From contig NZ_JAATEN010000015.1 of the NCBI RefSeq assembly GCF_012034935.1, positions 62,001 to 126,000 of the forward strand: a stretch of 64,000 nt of DNA, given 5' to 3'. The notes beneath the pieces were generated by a model. That model was not told the origin of the DNA and made no database searches. It saw nothing but the letters and a program-made list of their open reading frames with translations. Below are positions 1 through 8,445 of this stretch, piece by piece. Made by a program: the position numbers and the translations under genes. Numbering within the stretch: the stretch's first letter is position 1; the number at the start of each line of letters is the position of its first letter. Source of the DNA: Streptomyces zingiberis (GTDB taxonomy: Bacteria; Actinomycetota; Actinomycetes; Streptomycetales; Streptomycetaceae).

Positions 1-107
1 GGTGCGGCGGCCGGTGGACCGGGGTGCGTCCGTCGGTGTGCCGGCCGCCGTGCCGGCTGTCCGTCCCCCGGACGCGGTAGGTGTTGCCTCGTGGGGTGGG
101 CGGTCAG

Positions 108-120
108 GACATGGGATGTC
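108..120. promoter_or_regulatory. Operator-like palindrome 1, GACAT-GGG-ATGTC
   Basis: This is a perfect 5-bp inverted repeat with a 3-nt centre, the same architecture as the two copies at 352-364 and 397-409. It is probably a transcription-factor site. GntR-type regulators commonly bind short palindromes of this kind, but the factor is not identified. Confidence 0.5.
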
Positions 121-351
121 GCTTCATGTCACCGTCGCAGTGAACCGCTTCGAGAGGGGATGGCGTGGGGGCGGCCGGGGCCTCGCCCGGGTGGTTCGGA
201 TTCCGTCCCGGACGGTGGTCCGGGACGGCCGGCCGACGCGACCGCAGCCGGCGGCCGTCGGGCCCGGCCATGTGAGGTGCGGGGGAGCCCGGGTCCCGCA
301 CCTGGCGGCCCGGTGCGCGGCGCGCTGACGCGCCGTCGGCCGGCAGGTGAA

Positions 352-364
352 GACATCCGATGTC
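352..364. promoter_or_regulatory. Operator-like palindrome 2, extended 19-bp inverted repeat
   Basis: GACAT-CCG-ATGTC is embedded in a longer inverted repeat spanning 349-367 (GAAGACATCCGATGTCTTC) that is symmetric except at the centre. Its centre lies 45 bp from that of the next copy, close to four helical turns, which would permit cooperative binding. Confidence 0.65.
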
Positions 365-396
365 TTCGTGGTCGAAGGATTGCGCTCGGGTGACCA

Positions 397-409
397 GACA
401 TCTAATGTC
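397..409. promoter_or_regulatory. Operator-like palindrome 3, GACAT-CTA-ATGTC
   Basis: Flanking bases extend the symmetry to AGACATCTAATGTCT (396-410). It shares the AGACAT/ATGTCT arms with the copy at 352-364. Three copies of one 13-bp architecture within 300 bp is unlikely by chance in such GC-rich DNA. Confidence 0.65.
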
Positions 410-746
410 TCCGGCGTGTCACCGCCGAGGGGGGATCGTGCCCGACCGGAGGCGGCCGGCGGTGAGTTCGGGGAATCGGTTCGGTCCGGCGGGGCGCGGG
501 CCGTGTCAGGGAGATCCGGACGTGAGGGTGGTTCTCGCGCGGTGCCGGTGACGGCAGGTGCGGCGTCCGCGGCGTCCGCGCTCTCCGCCCGTCTCGCGTT
601 CCCCGCCCCGCCCTCCCGGCCTCCCCGCCCGGGGTGACCTGTTCGACACCGCCCACGCCGCCGGGACGCCCTGTGCTCCACCTGGACCGGCCCGCCGTGG
701 CCCCGGGGCGCGTGGCCGGTGGGCTGAGCCGCACCATCGCACCGCC

Positions 747-778
747 GTACCGCCGATGTGCCGTACCGCCGATGTGCC
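747..778. repeat. Perfect 16-bp tandem duplication
   Basis: Two identical 16-bp units (747-762 and 763-778, beginning GTACCGCCG) lie directly head to tail about 100 bp upstream of the GH2 start. No function is evident; slippage is the simplest origin. Confidence 0.7.
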
Positions 779-873
779 CAGTCCGTTCCCGCGCGCGCGT
801 TCGCCCGCGCCCGGCGGACGTCCGCACGCGGCGGCACATCGTGACAGCGAACCCCGCCCACAGGGAGGCACAG

Positions 874-3800
874 GTGCCAGACATGCCCGAATCCCCCGCA
901 TCCCCCGAATTCCCCGCGTCCCCCGAGCGGTCCGCATCCCCCGAGGGCCCCGCCTCGCCCGGGCGCCCCTCGCCGGTCCGGCGCCGTACGATCCTCGGCG
1001 GCGGCCTGGCCGCCCTGGGGACCGCCGCCTGGTCCTCTCCCGCCTTCGCCTCGCCGGTGACCGGGGCGGCCGCGGGGGCCGGGACCGGGGCGGCGACGGC
1101 CGGGGGCGCCAAGGCCGCCGCGGCCTGGCCCGACCCGCCCAACGGCTTTCCCGAGTGGCGCAACAACATCGGGATCTTCCAGGTCAACGCGGAGCCGCCG
1201 CACGCGACGTTCATGCCGTACGGCGATCTCCAGCAGGCGCTGGACGCGGACCGCACCACCTCCCCGTACCGGCTCCCCCTCGACGGGAACTGGCGGTTCC
1301 AGCACGTCACCCGGCCGGACGACCGGGACACCGGCTTCCACCGCCCTGAGGTGAACGACGGCTCCTGGAAGACGATCCCCGTACCGGCCAACTGGCAGCA
1401 GCACGGTTACGACTTCCCGATCTACGTCAACATCGCCTACCCGTGGTGGGGCGGGAGCGGCCAGAACGAGGCGTCGCAGCCGCCGGAGGTGCCGCTGCGG
1501 TTCAACCCGGTCGGGCAGTACCGCCGCACGTTCGACCTTCCGTCCGGCTGGCAGGGCCGGCGGGTCCACATCCACTTCGAGGGCGTCAAGTCCGCCTTCT
1601 ACCTCTGGGTCAACGGCACGAAAGTGGGGTACCGCGAGGGCTCGTTCACCCCGGCGGAGTTCGACATCACCGACCACGTCCGGCCGGGGAGCAACCTCGT
1701 CGCGGTCGAGGTCTACCGGTTCCCGGACGGGGACTGGCTGGAGGACCAGGACATGATCCGGATGTCCGGGATCTTCCGGCCGGTGTTCCTCCACTCCCTC
1801 CCGGCCGTGCACCTGCGGGACTTCACCCTCGGCACCCCGCTGCGGGACAACTACACCAACGCGGACCTGACGGTCGCCGTCGCCGTCCGCACCAAGGGGG
1901 CCCAGCAGGCGGGGACCTACACCGTCGAGACCCAGCTCTACGACGCGGACCGGAAGGCCGTCTGGCCGGAGCCGCTGCGGACACAGGTGGACACCGGTTC
2001 GGTGCAGGCCGGCCGGGACGCGACCGCGCAGGGACGGAAGGCCGTCCAGGGGCCCAAGCTCTGGTCGGCCGAGCACCCGAACCTCTACACCGCCGTGCTC
2101 CAGTTGCGGGACCCGTCGGGCGCGGTCGTCCAGATCGTCTCGGCGCGGGTCGGCTTCCGCGAGTTCGCGATCAAGGACGGGCTGATGCGGATCAACGGGC
2201 AGCCCGTCTCGCTGCGCGGCGTCAACCGGCACGAGATCGACCCCGACCGGGGCATGGCGCTGACCCGGGCCGACATGGTCCGTGACATCGAGGTGATGAA
2301 GCGGCTCAACGTCAACGCGGTCCGCACCTCGCACTACCCCAACAACCCGCTGTGGTACGACCTGGCCGACGCGTACGGCCTCTACGTCATGGACGAGGCC
2401 AATCTGGAGACCCACGGGATCTCGGGCAACTACCCGGCCTCCCGGGCGGACTGGACCTCGGCGTGTGTCGACCGTGCCTCCGAGATGGTTCACCGCGACA
2501 AGAACCACGCCTCGGTCTGCATCTGGTCGCTCGGCAACGAAGCCGGCGGGGGCTCCAACTTCGTCGCCATGCGCAACTGGATCCGCTCGGCCGACCCCAC
2601 CCGGATCATCCACTACGAGGGGGACAACCGGGCGGAGGTCAGCGACCTGCGGTCGCGGATGTACGAGTCGCCGTCCCGGGTGGCCGAACGCGCCGGCGAA
2701 TCCGACCGGCGGCCGTACGTGATGATCGAGTACGCCCACGCGATGGGCAACTCCGTCGGCAACCTCAAGGAGTACTGGGACACCGTCCGGGCCCACGCCA
2801 TCCTGCAAGGCGGCTACATCTGGGACTTCGTCGACCAGGCCCTGCGGCGCCCCGTCCCCTCCGGCGGCGGGGCGACGTACTTCTCCTACGGCGGCGACTG
2901 GGGCGACAAGCCCGATGTCGCGGACAACTTCTGCGCCAACGGGATCCTGCCCGCCGACCGCAAGCCGTCCGGCAAGGCGGCCGAGGTCAAACAGCAGTAC
3001 CAGGCGATCAACGTCGCCGCCGGTTCCGATGCCGGCGCCGGCAGCGTCCGCATCACCAACGAGTACCTCTTCACCAACGTCCAGGCCTTCGAGGGGACGT
3101 GGGCCCTGATCGCCGACGGCGCGGTGATCGGCAGCGGCGAGCTCACCGCCGCGCAGCTCGACATCCCCCCGCTGACGAGCAAGACGGTGCAACTCCCCGT
3201 CCAGCGCCCGGCCGACCCCGCGCCCGGCGCGGAACACTTCCTGCGGCTGTCGTTCACGCTCCGGTCCAAGGCCGCGTGGGCGGACGCCGGGTTCGAGGTG
3301 GCGAAGCAGCAACTGCCGGTCGACTTCGCGAGCCCGCCGGTCAAGGGCACCCCGATCGCGGACGTGCCCACGCTGACCCACGCCGAGACCGGGGACCGGA
3401 TCACCGTCACCGGCACGGACTTCACCCTCGCCGTCTCCAAGGCCACCGGCGAGATCACCGCGTACGAGGCGATGGGCATGCGGCTGATCGCCTCCGGCCC
3501 CGCCCCGAACTTCTGGCGCGCGCCCACCGACAACGACCGGGGCAACGGGCAGCCCAGCCGCAACGCCACCTGGCGCCGTGCCGGCACCGACCGGACGGTC
3601 ACCCGCGTCACCGCCGAGCGGCTCTCCGACCGCTCGGTGCGGATCGCCGTCACCGGCACCCTCCCGACCGGCCCCGCGTCCTCGTACACCACCACGTACA
3701 CCGTCTACGGCAACGGGGAGATCAAGGTCGACAACACGCTCCGGCCGGGCGCGGCGAGCCTGCCCTACCTCCCCGAGGTGGGGACGATCCTGACCCTCCC

Positions 3801-4722
3801 CGGTGAACTGGAACAGATGCGCTACTACGGCCGCGGGCCGGAGGAGAACCACTGGGACCGCAACAGCGGCTCCGACGTGGGCGTCTACAGCTCGACCGTC
3901 TCCGGGCAGTGGACCGGCTACATCCGGCCGCAGGAGAACGGCAACAAGACCGACGTCCGCTGGGTCGCCCTGGTGAACGGCGCCGGGCGCGGCCTCCTCG
4001 CGTACGGGGAACCGCTGCTGGAGGTGAACGCCTCCCACTTCACCCCGGAGGACCTCTCCACCGGGGCCCGCCACGACCATCAGCTGACCCCGCGCAAGGA
4101 GGTCGTGCTGCGGCTGAGCCACCGGCAGATGGGCGTCGGCGGCAACGACAGCTGGGGCGCGCACACCCTCGACCGCTACAAGCTCTTCGCCGACCGCGAC
4201 TACTCCTACAGCTACCGGCTGCGGCCCCTGCCGGACGCCGGCCAGGCGATGGCGCTGTCCCGCCGGCCGGTGGAGGGCGGGGGAAGCGGCGGCCCGGTGG
4301 AGACCGGGGTGTACTACCGGCTGGTGGCGCAGCACAGCGGCAAGGCCGCCGACGTCGAGGGCGCCGCGACCGCCGCCGGCGCCCGGCTGGTCCAGTGGCC
4401 GGCGGGCAGCGGACTCAACCAGCAGTTCGACTTCGTGCCCTCCTCCGGCGGCTACCACCGGATCCGGGCCCGCCACAGCGGTCTCGTGCTCCAGGTGTCC
4501 TCCACAGCCACCGGAGCCGACATCACCCAGCAGGCCGACAACGGCGGCGCCGCCCAGCAGTGGCGGGTGACGGACCTCGGCGGCGGGCTGATCGGCCTGG
4601 TCAACCGGCAGAGCGGGCTGGCCATGGACGTGTGGGAGGGCTCCACCGCCGACGGCGCCCGGATCTCCCAGTGGACGGAGAACGGCGGCGGCAACCAGCG
4701 CTTCCGGCTCCAGCGCGTCTGA
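874..4722 (+). CDS. Secreted GH2 beta-galactosidase with C-terminal ricin-type lectin domain
   Basis: This is a LacZ-type glycoside hydrolase of about 1282 residues that hydrolyses beta-galactosides outside the cell. A twin-arginine signal (RRRTILGGG, about residues 30-60) leads into the sugar-binding, immunoglobulin-like and TIM-barrel domains. The acid/base is in SLGNEAGGG (Glu about 556) and the nucleophile in MIEYAHAMGNS (Glu about 619). A small-chain domain follows. Residues from about 1146 form a ricin-B trefoil with QFDF/QQW/NQRF repeats, which usually anchors the enzyme to polysaccharide. The GTG at 874 is chosen because GGGAGG ends five bases upstream; an in-frame ATG at 883 is the alternative. 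Classical LacZ is about 1020 residues, so the lectin domain accounts for the extra length. Natural substrate is not determinable from sequence. Confidence 0.93.
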   Translation: MPDMPESPASPEFPASPERSASPEGPASPGRPSPVRRRTILGGGLAALGTAAWSSPAFASPVTGAAAGAGTGAATAGGAKAAAAWPDPPNGFPEWRNNIGIFQVNAEPPHATFMPYGDLQQALDADRTTSPYRLPLDGNWRFQHVTRPDDRDTGFHRPEVNDGSWKTIPVPANWQQHGYDFPIYVNIAYPWWGGSGQNEASQPPEVPLRFNPVGQYRRTFDLPSGWQGRRVHIHFEGVKSAFYLWVNGTKVGYREGSFTPAEFDITDHVRPGSNLVAVEVYRFPDGDWLEDQDMIRMSGIFRPVFLHSLPAVHLRDFTLGTPLRDNYTNADLTVAVAVRTKGAQQAGTYTVETQLYDADRKAVWPEPLRTQVDTGSVQAGRDATAQGRKAVQGPKLWSAEHPNLYTAVLQLRDPSGAVVQIVSARVGFREFAIKDGLMRINGQPVSLRGVNRHEIDPDRGMALTRADMVRDIEVMKRLNVNAVRTSHYPNNPLWYDLADAYGLYVMDEANLETHGISGNYPASRADWTSACVDRASEMVHRDKNHASVCIWSLGNEAGGGSNFVAMRNWIRSADPTRIIHYEGDNRAEVSDLRSRMYESPSRVAERAGESDRRPYVMIEYAHAMGNSVGNLKEYWDTVRAHAILQGGYIWDFVDQALRRPVPSGGGATYFSYGGDWGDKPDVADNFCANGILPADRKPSGKAAEVKQQYQAINVAAGSDAGAGSVRITNEYLFTNVQAFEGTWALIADGAVIGSGELTAAQLDIPPLTSKTVQLPVQRPADPAPGAEHFLRLSFTLRSKAAWADAGFEVAKQQLPVDFASPPVKGTPIADVPTLTHAETGDRITVTGTDFTLAVSKATGEITAYEAMGMRLIASGPAPNFWRAPTDNDRGNGQPSRNATWRRAGTDRTVTRVTAERLSDRSVRIAVTGTLPTGPASSYTTTYTVYGNGEIKVDNTLRPGAASLPYLPEVGTILTLPGELEQMRYYGRGPEENHWDRNSGSDVGVYSSTVSGQWTGYIRPQENGNKTDVRWVALVNGAGRGLLAYGEPLLEVNASHFTPEDLSTGARHDHQLTPRKEVVLRLSHRQMGVGGNDSWGAHTLDRYKLFADRDYSYSYRLRPLPDAGQAMALSRRPVEGGGSGGPVETGVYYRLVAQHSGKAADVEGAATAAGARLVQWPAGSGLNQQFDFVPSSGGYHRIRARHSGLVLQVSSTATGADITQQADNGGAAQQWRVTDLGGGLIGLVNRQSGLAMDVWEGSTADGARISQWTENGGGNQRFRLQRV

Positions 4723-4797
4723 CGCGGCGGGCGCGCCCCTCTCCTGCCGGGTTGGGCCGGGCCGAACTGGTCCGGGCCGGGTTGGGGCAGGTGCGGG

Positions 4798-4832
4798 GGC
4801 CGGGTCCCGGGGCGGCGCTCCGGGACCCGGCC
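4798..4832. terminator. Hairpin terminator between convergent GH2 and SDR genes
   Basis: A perfect 13-bp GC-rich stem (arms 4798-4810 and 4820-4832) encloses a 9-nt loop, with no U-tract, as is usual in Streptomyces. It sits between two convergent genes and could serve both strands. Confidence 0.6.
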
Positions 4833-4928
4833 GGGCCCGGCGCGGGGCGGGCCCGGCGGCCTCCCTGTCCCGGCCGGGGCCGGGCCGCGGTGGGGGTGGC
4901 CGGGGCGACGGGCCGCCGCCCCGGGCGT

Positions 4929-5672
4929 CTACCCGGGGGCCCGCGCGAGCCAGTCGGCGTAGCTGGTCGGGGCGATCTCCGTGTCCGGGCCGGCGGTCAG
5001 CGCGTCACCGGGGAGGCCCGCGTAGAGGCCCGCGCTCTCGTCCACGATGACGGTCCGGCGCTCGCCGCGCGACTCCAGCCTGCGCCGGCCGATCTGGTCG
5101 AGGGGGAGGACCTCCGGGCCGGCGATCTCCCGGATGCCCCGCAGGGGCGCGCCCAGGGCCACCTCGGCCACGACGTCGGCGACGTCCCCGGCGGCGATCG
5201 GCTGGAGCGGGGTGGTGGGCAGGCGCACGTCGTCCAGCGCCACGGTCCCCGTCAGGACCGCGTCGACGAACTCCATGAACTGGGTGGAACGCACGATCGA
5301 ATAGGGGAGGGAGCCGGCACGGACGAGCTCCTCCTGCAGCACCTTCGCGCCGTAGTAACCGTCGCCGGGGACCCGTTCGGCGCCGACGATGGAGAGGATC
5401 ACCACGTGACGGACGCCGGCCTCGCGGCTCGCCGTCAGCAGGTGGTCCATGGTGGCCTGGTAGAAGGCGTGCGCGGAGCGGTCGAAGGCCGGGGCCTTCG
5501 TCAGGTCGATCACGACCTCGGCACCCTCCACGGCCTCCCTGATCCCCTCACCGGTGACCAGGTCCACCCCGGTGGAGCGGGAGTGGGACGTGGCCTCGTG
5601 CCCCGCCGCCCTGAGCTTCCGCACGACCTGGGAACCGATCAGGCCGGTGCCGCCCATCACCGCGAACCGCAT
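4929..5672 (-). CDS. NmrA-like atypical short-chain dehydrogenase/reductase
   Basis: A 247-residue cytosolic protein begins with a Rossmann motif (MGGTGLIGSQVV), followed by segments typical of atypical SDRs of the NmrA/NAD(P)H-binding group, including YSIVRSTQF near the substrate side. Such proteins are often redox sensors or quinone/flavin reductases and frequently lack the YxxxK pair; I see YYGAKVL, which could supply Tyr and Lys. The start ATG at 5672 follows GGAGG with reasonable spacing. It stands alone, convergent with the GH2 gene, so context gives no pathway. Substrate unknown. Confidence 0.82.
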   Translation of the reverse strand: MRFAVMGGTGLIGSQVVRKLRAAGHEATSHSRSTGVDLVTGEGIREAVEGAEVVIDLTKAPAFDRSAHAFYQATMDHLLTASREAGVRHVVILSIVGAERVPGDGYYGAKVLQEELVRAGSLPYSIVRSTQFMEFVDAVLTGTVALDDVRLPTTPLQPIAAGDVADVVAEVALGAPLRGIREIAGPEVLPLDQIGRRRLESRGERRTVIVDESAGLYAGLPGDALTAGPDTEIAPTSYADWLARAPG

Positions 5673-6163
5673 GGTCGTCTCCCTCCGCGCGCTTGCCGTG
5701 CGCCCGTCCCGTGCGCCCGTCCCGCGTGCCTCTCCGCGTGCCCGCGGCGCGCGGCCCGCGGCTCCGCGGGACGGGGTGACGGTGGCCGGGCCCGCCCGCC
5801 GCCCCGTACACCAGTCTTCTCCCTGCGCCGGGGGAGAGCCACCGGAGCGGGGCGCACGGGGGCGTCCGGGGCCCGGGGCCGGCGGGAGGGCGGTGGGTCC
5901 GGGGCCGGCCGGCGGGACGGTGGTGCGGAGGGAGAGACAGGCAGGGCCACCGGGCGGGCGCGGGCGCCGGGCGGCCGGCGGCGGGGTGCGGGTGCGGGTG
6001 TCGGGCGGTCAGGGGCAGCCGCGGGCGCCGGGCGGTCAGGGGCGGGCCGGGGCTCCGGGCGGGCAGGGGCCGAGTACGGGCATGGCGCCGGGCGGTCAGG
6101 CGTAAGGGGTGGACGCGGCCCCGCGCCCACCCCGCGTCCCCCGGGCGAACCCGTTCCCCTCCG
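5673..6163. other. Gene-free spacer with GC-rich short repeats
   Basis: This spacer lies upstream of the SDR start and downstream of the acyl-CoA dehydrogenase stop. I see no gene. Around 6001-6105 a GGGCGGTCAGGGG-like unit recurs imperfectly several times, probably slippage-derived. It must include the SDR promoter, but no clear -10/-35 stands out. Confidence 0.5.
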
Positions 6164-7324
6164 TCAGGAGGTGAAGCCCAGCTCGCGGGCGATCAGCATG
6201 CGTTGCACCTCGCTCGTGCCCTCCCCGATCTCCAGGATCTTGGAGTCCCGCCACATCCGGGCCACCGGGTACTCGTTCATGAAGCCGTAGCCGCCGTGGA
6301 TCTGCGTCGCCTCACGGGCGTTGGTCACGGCGATCTCCGAGGAGTACAGCTTGGCGAGGGCCGCCTCCTTCTTGAACGGCTCGCCCGCCAGCAGCCGGGA
6401 GGCCGCGTCCCGCCAGGCCAGCCGGGCGGTGTGGGCCCGCATCTCCATGTCGGCCAGCTTGAACTGGATCGCCTGGTTGTCGCCGATGGGCCTGCCGAAC
6501 GCCGTGCGGTCCCTGGCGTAGGTGACCGACTCGTCCACACAGCCCTGGGCGAGCCCGGTGGCCAGCGCCGAGATCGCGATGCGCCCCTCGTCCAGGATGC
6601 GCAGGAACTGGGCGTAGCCGCGGCCCTCCTCCCCGAGCAGGTTGGCGGCCGGGACCCGTACGCCGGAGAAGGACAGCTCCCGGGTGTCCGAGGCGTTCCA
6701 GCCGACCTTGGAGTACGGGGCGGCGACGGTGAAGCCCGGGGTGCCCGAGGGGACGATGATCGAGGAGATCTCGGGGCGCCCGTCCGGCTTGCGGCCGGTG
6801 ACGGCGGTGACCGTGACCAGGCCGGTGATGTCCGTGCCGGAGTTGGTGATGAAGCACTTGGTGCCGTTGATCACCCACTCGCCGCCCTCGCGCACGGCGG
6901 TGGTGCGGGTGCCGCCGGCGTCCGAGCCGCAGTCCGGCTCGGTGAGGCCGAAGGCGCCCAGGATCTCGCCCGAGCACATCCGCGGCAGCCACTCCCGCTT
7001 CTGCTCCTCCGTGCCGAACCGGTACACCGGCATGGCCCCGAGGGAGACCCCGGCCTCCAGGGTGATGGCCACCGAGGAGTCCACCCGGGCCAGCTCCTCC
7101 AGGGCCAGGCCGAGGGCGAGGTAGTCGCCGCCCATACCGCCGTACTCCTCGGGGAACGGCAGGCCGAAGAGGCCCATCCGGCCCATCTCGCGGACGATCT
7201 CGTAGGGGAACTCGTGGTTCTCGTAGAACTCGCCGATCTTGGGGGCGACGACGTCGTGGGCGAACTCCTCGACGGTGCGGCGGAGTTCCTCGTGCTCGGG
7301 GGTGAGGCGGTGGTCGAGGGGCAT
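6164..7324 (-). CDS. acdH: Acyl-CoA dehydrogenase of branched-chain/leucine catabolism
   Basis: This is an FAD-dependent dehydrogenase of 386 residues oxidising an acyl-CoA at the alpha-beta bond. By position it acts on isovaleryl-CoA or related branched acyl-CoAs from leucine, isoleucine and valine. The N-terminal helical, central beta (GLTEPDCGSD) and C-terminal helical domains are complete. The C-terminal IGEGTSEVQR carries Glu where the MCAD-type catalytic base lies, whereas classical isovaleryl-CoA dehydrogenases have a small residue there. ATG 7324 is preferred because AGGAG lies just upstream and only two bases separate it from the HMG-CoA lyase stop. It is last in the minus-strand operon. 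The symbol rests on recalled synteny with S. coelicolor acdH (SCO2779). Confidence 0.88.
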   Translation of the reverse strand: MPLDHRLTPEHEELRRTVEEFAHDVVAPKIGEFYENHEFPYEIVREMGRMGLFGLPFPEEYGGMGGDYLALGLALEELARVDSSVAITLEAGVSLGAMPVYRFGTEEQKREWLPRMCSGEILGAFGLTEPDCGSDAGGTRTTAVREGGEWVINGTKCFITNSGTDITGLVTVTAVTGRKPDGRPEISSIIVPSGTPGFTVAAPYSKVGWNASDTRELSFSGVRVPAANLLGEEGRGYAQFLRILDEGRIAISALATGLAQGCVDESVTYARDRTAFGRPIGDNQAIQFKLADMEMRAHTARLAWRDAASRLLAGEPFKKEAALAKLYSSEIAVTNAREATQIHGGYGFMNEYPVARMWRDSKILEIGEGTSEVQRMLIARELGFTS

Positions 7325-7326
7325 CT

Positions 7327-8445
7327 TCAGCTCTCCTGGTGGGAGGGGGTGCCCGCGAGGGCGCGGACGGTGCGGGACGGGCTGGGTCGGCCCAGGTGGG
7401 CGGCCATCCACACGCTGGTGGCGGTGAGACGGCCGAGATCGACCCCGGTCTCGATACCGAGGCCGTGCAGCATCCAGACCAGGTCCTCCGTGGCGAGGTT
7501 CCCGGTGGCGCTCTTGGCGTAGGGGCAGCCGCCGAGGCCGCCCGCGGAGGCGTCGACGGTGGTGACGCCGTGCCGCAGGGCGGTGAGGGTGTTGGCGAGG
7601 GCCTGGCCGTAGGTGTCGTGGAAGTGGACCGCGGTCCGCGCCGCGTCCACCCCCGCCTCGCCGAGCGCGGTGAGCAGCGCCCCGACATGGCCCGGGGTGG
7701 CGACGCCGATGGTGTCACCGAGGCTCAGCTCGTCGCAGCCGAGGTCGAGCAGGCGGCGGCCGGCGCCGGCGACCCGCGCCACGGGCACGGCGCCCTCCCA
7801 CGGGTCGCCGAAACACATGGAGAGGTAGCCGCGCACCCGCATCCCGGCCTCCTTCGCCCGGGCGACCACGGGTTCGAAGATGGCGAGGGACTCGTCCACC
7901 GAGCGGTTGAGGTTGGCCCGGGCGAAGGACTCGGTGACGCTGCCGAAGACGGCGACCTCCCGTACCCCGAGGGCCAGGGCGCGCTCCAGCCCCCGGCGGT
8001 TGGGGACGAGGACGGGCAGGCGGAGCCCGGCCGGGAGACCCGCCTGCGCCAGCAGCTCCATCAGCCGCTCCGCGTCGCCGAGCTGCGGCACCCACCGGGG
8101 GTGGACGAAACTCGTCGCCTCCACGGTGTCCAGGCCCGTCGCGGCCAGGCGGCGGATGAACTCGGCCTTGATCTCGACGGGGACTGCCGCCGCCTCGTTC
8201 TGGAGGCCGTCCCGGGGGCCCACCTCGTGGATACGGACCCGGGCGGGGAGGGCCGGATCGGGGAAGGCCATGGGCAGCCCCGGGGGCACCCCCGGCAGGG
8301 ACACCTCCGGCGGGGACGCGCCCGCCGGGGAATCACCGGGCGCGGGACCGCCGGCCGGGGAGCCGCCGGGCGGGGGCCCGCCCGCCGCGGGTCCGGATGG
8401 GGGTCCGGACGCGGGTCCGGACGGGGGGCCGTCAGGCACGGACAT
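7327..8445 (-). CDS. Hydroxymethylglutaryl-CoA lyase
   Basis: This lyase cleaves HMG-CoA to acetoacetate and acetyl-CoA, the last step of leucine degradation. The HMGL-like TIM barrel starts at about residue 62 with RIHEVGPRDGLQNE. The active-site Cys lies in GLGGCPYAKSATGN. Residues 1-60 are a Pro/Gly/Ser-rich extension of imperfect GPPSGPAAGG-like units not found in the usual roughly 300-residue enzyme, possibly a slippage product. The ATG at 8445 follows GAGGAG seven bases upstream and overlaps the end of the biotin carboxylase gene by 14 bp, so the two are translationally coupled. Confidence 0.93.
   Translation of the reverse strand: MSVPDGPPSGPASGPPSGPAAGGPPPGGSPAGGPAPGDSPAGASPPEVSLPGVPPGLPMAFPDPALPARVRIHEVGPRDGLQNEAAAVPVEIKAEFIRRLAATGLDTVEATSFVHPRWVPQLGDAERLMELLAQAGLPAGLRLPVLVPNRRGLERALALGVREVAVFGSVTESFARANLNRSVDESLAIFEPVVARAKEAGMRVRGYLSMCFGDPWEGAVPVARVAGAGRRLLDLGCDELSLGDTIGVATPGHVGALLTALGEAGVDAARTAVHFHDTYGQALANTLTALRHGVTTVDASAGGLGGCPYAKSATGNLATEDLVWMLHGLGIETGVDLGRLTATSVWMAAHLGRPSPSRTVRALAGTPSHQES

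Larger units (their letters stand above)
1..873. other. Gene-free left edge and upstream region of the GH2 gene
   Basis: I see no convincing gene in this stretch. Open frames here are composition-driven and match no family I know. It contains three palindromes of the form GACAT-N3-ATGTC (108-120, 352-364, 397-409) and a perfect 16-bp tandem duplication at 747-778. The last palindrome lies about 460 bp before the GH2 start, so the sites may serve a gene beyond the left edge as well as, or instead of, the GH2 gene. Confidence 0.6.

Noticed and set aside
124..4476. 1450-codon open frame antisense to the GH2 gene
   Set aside because: It is a composition artefact of GC-rich codon bias: low-complexity Val/Gly/Arg/Pro translation with no recognisable domain, wholly antisense to a clear enzyme.
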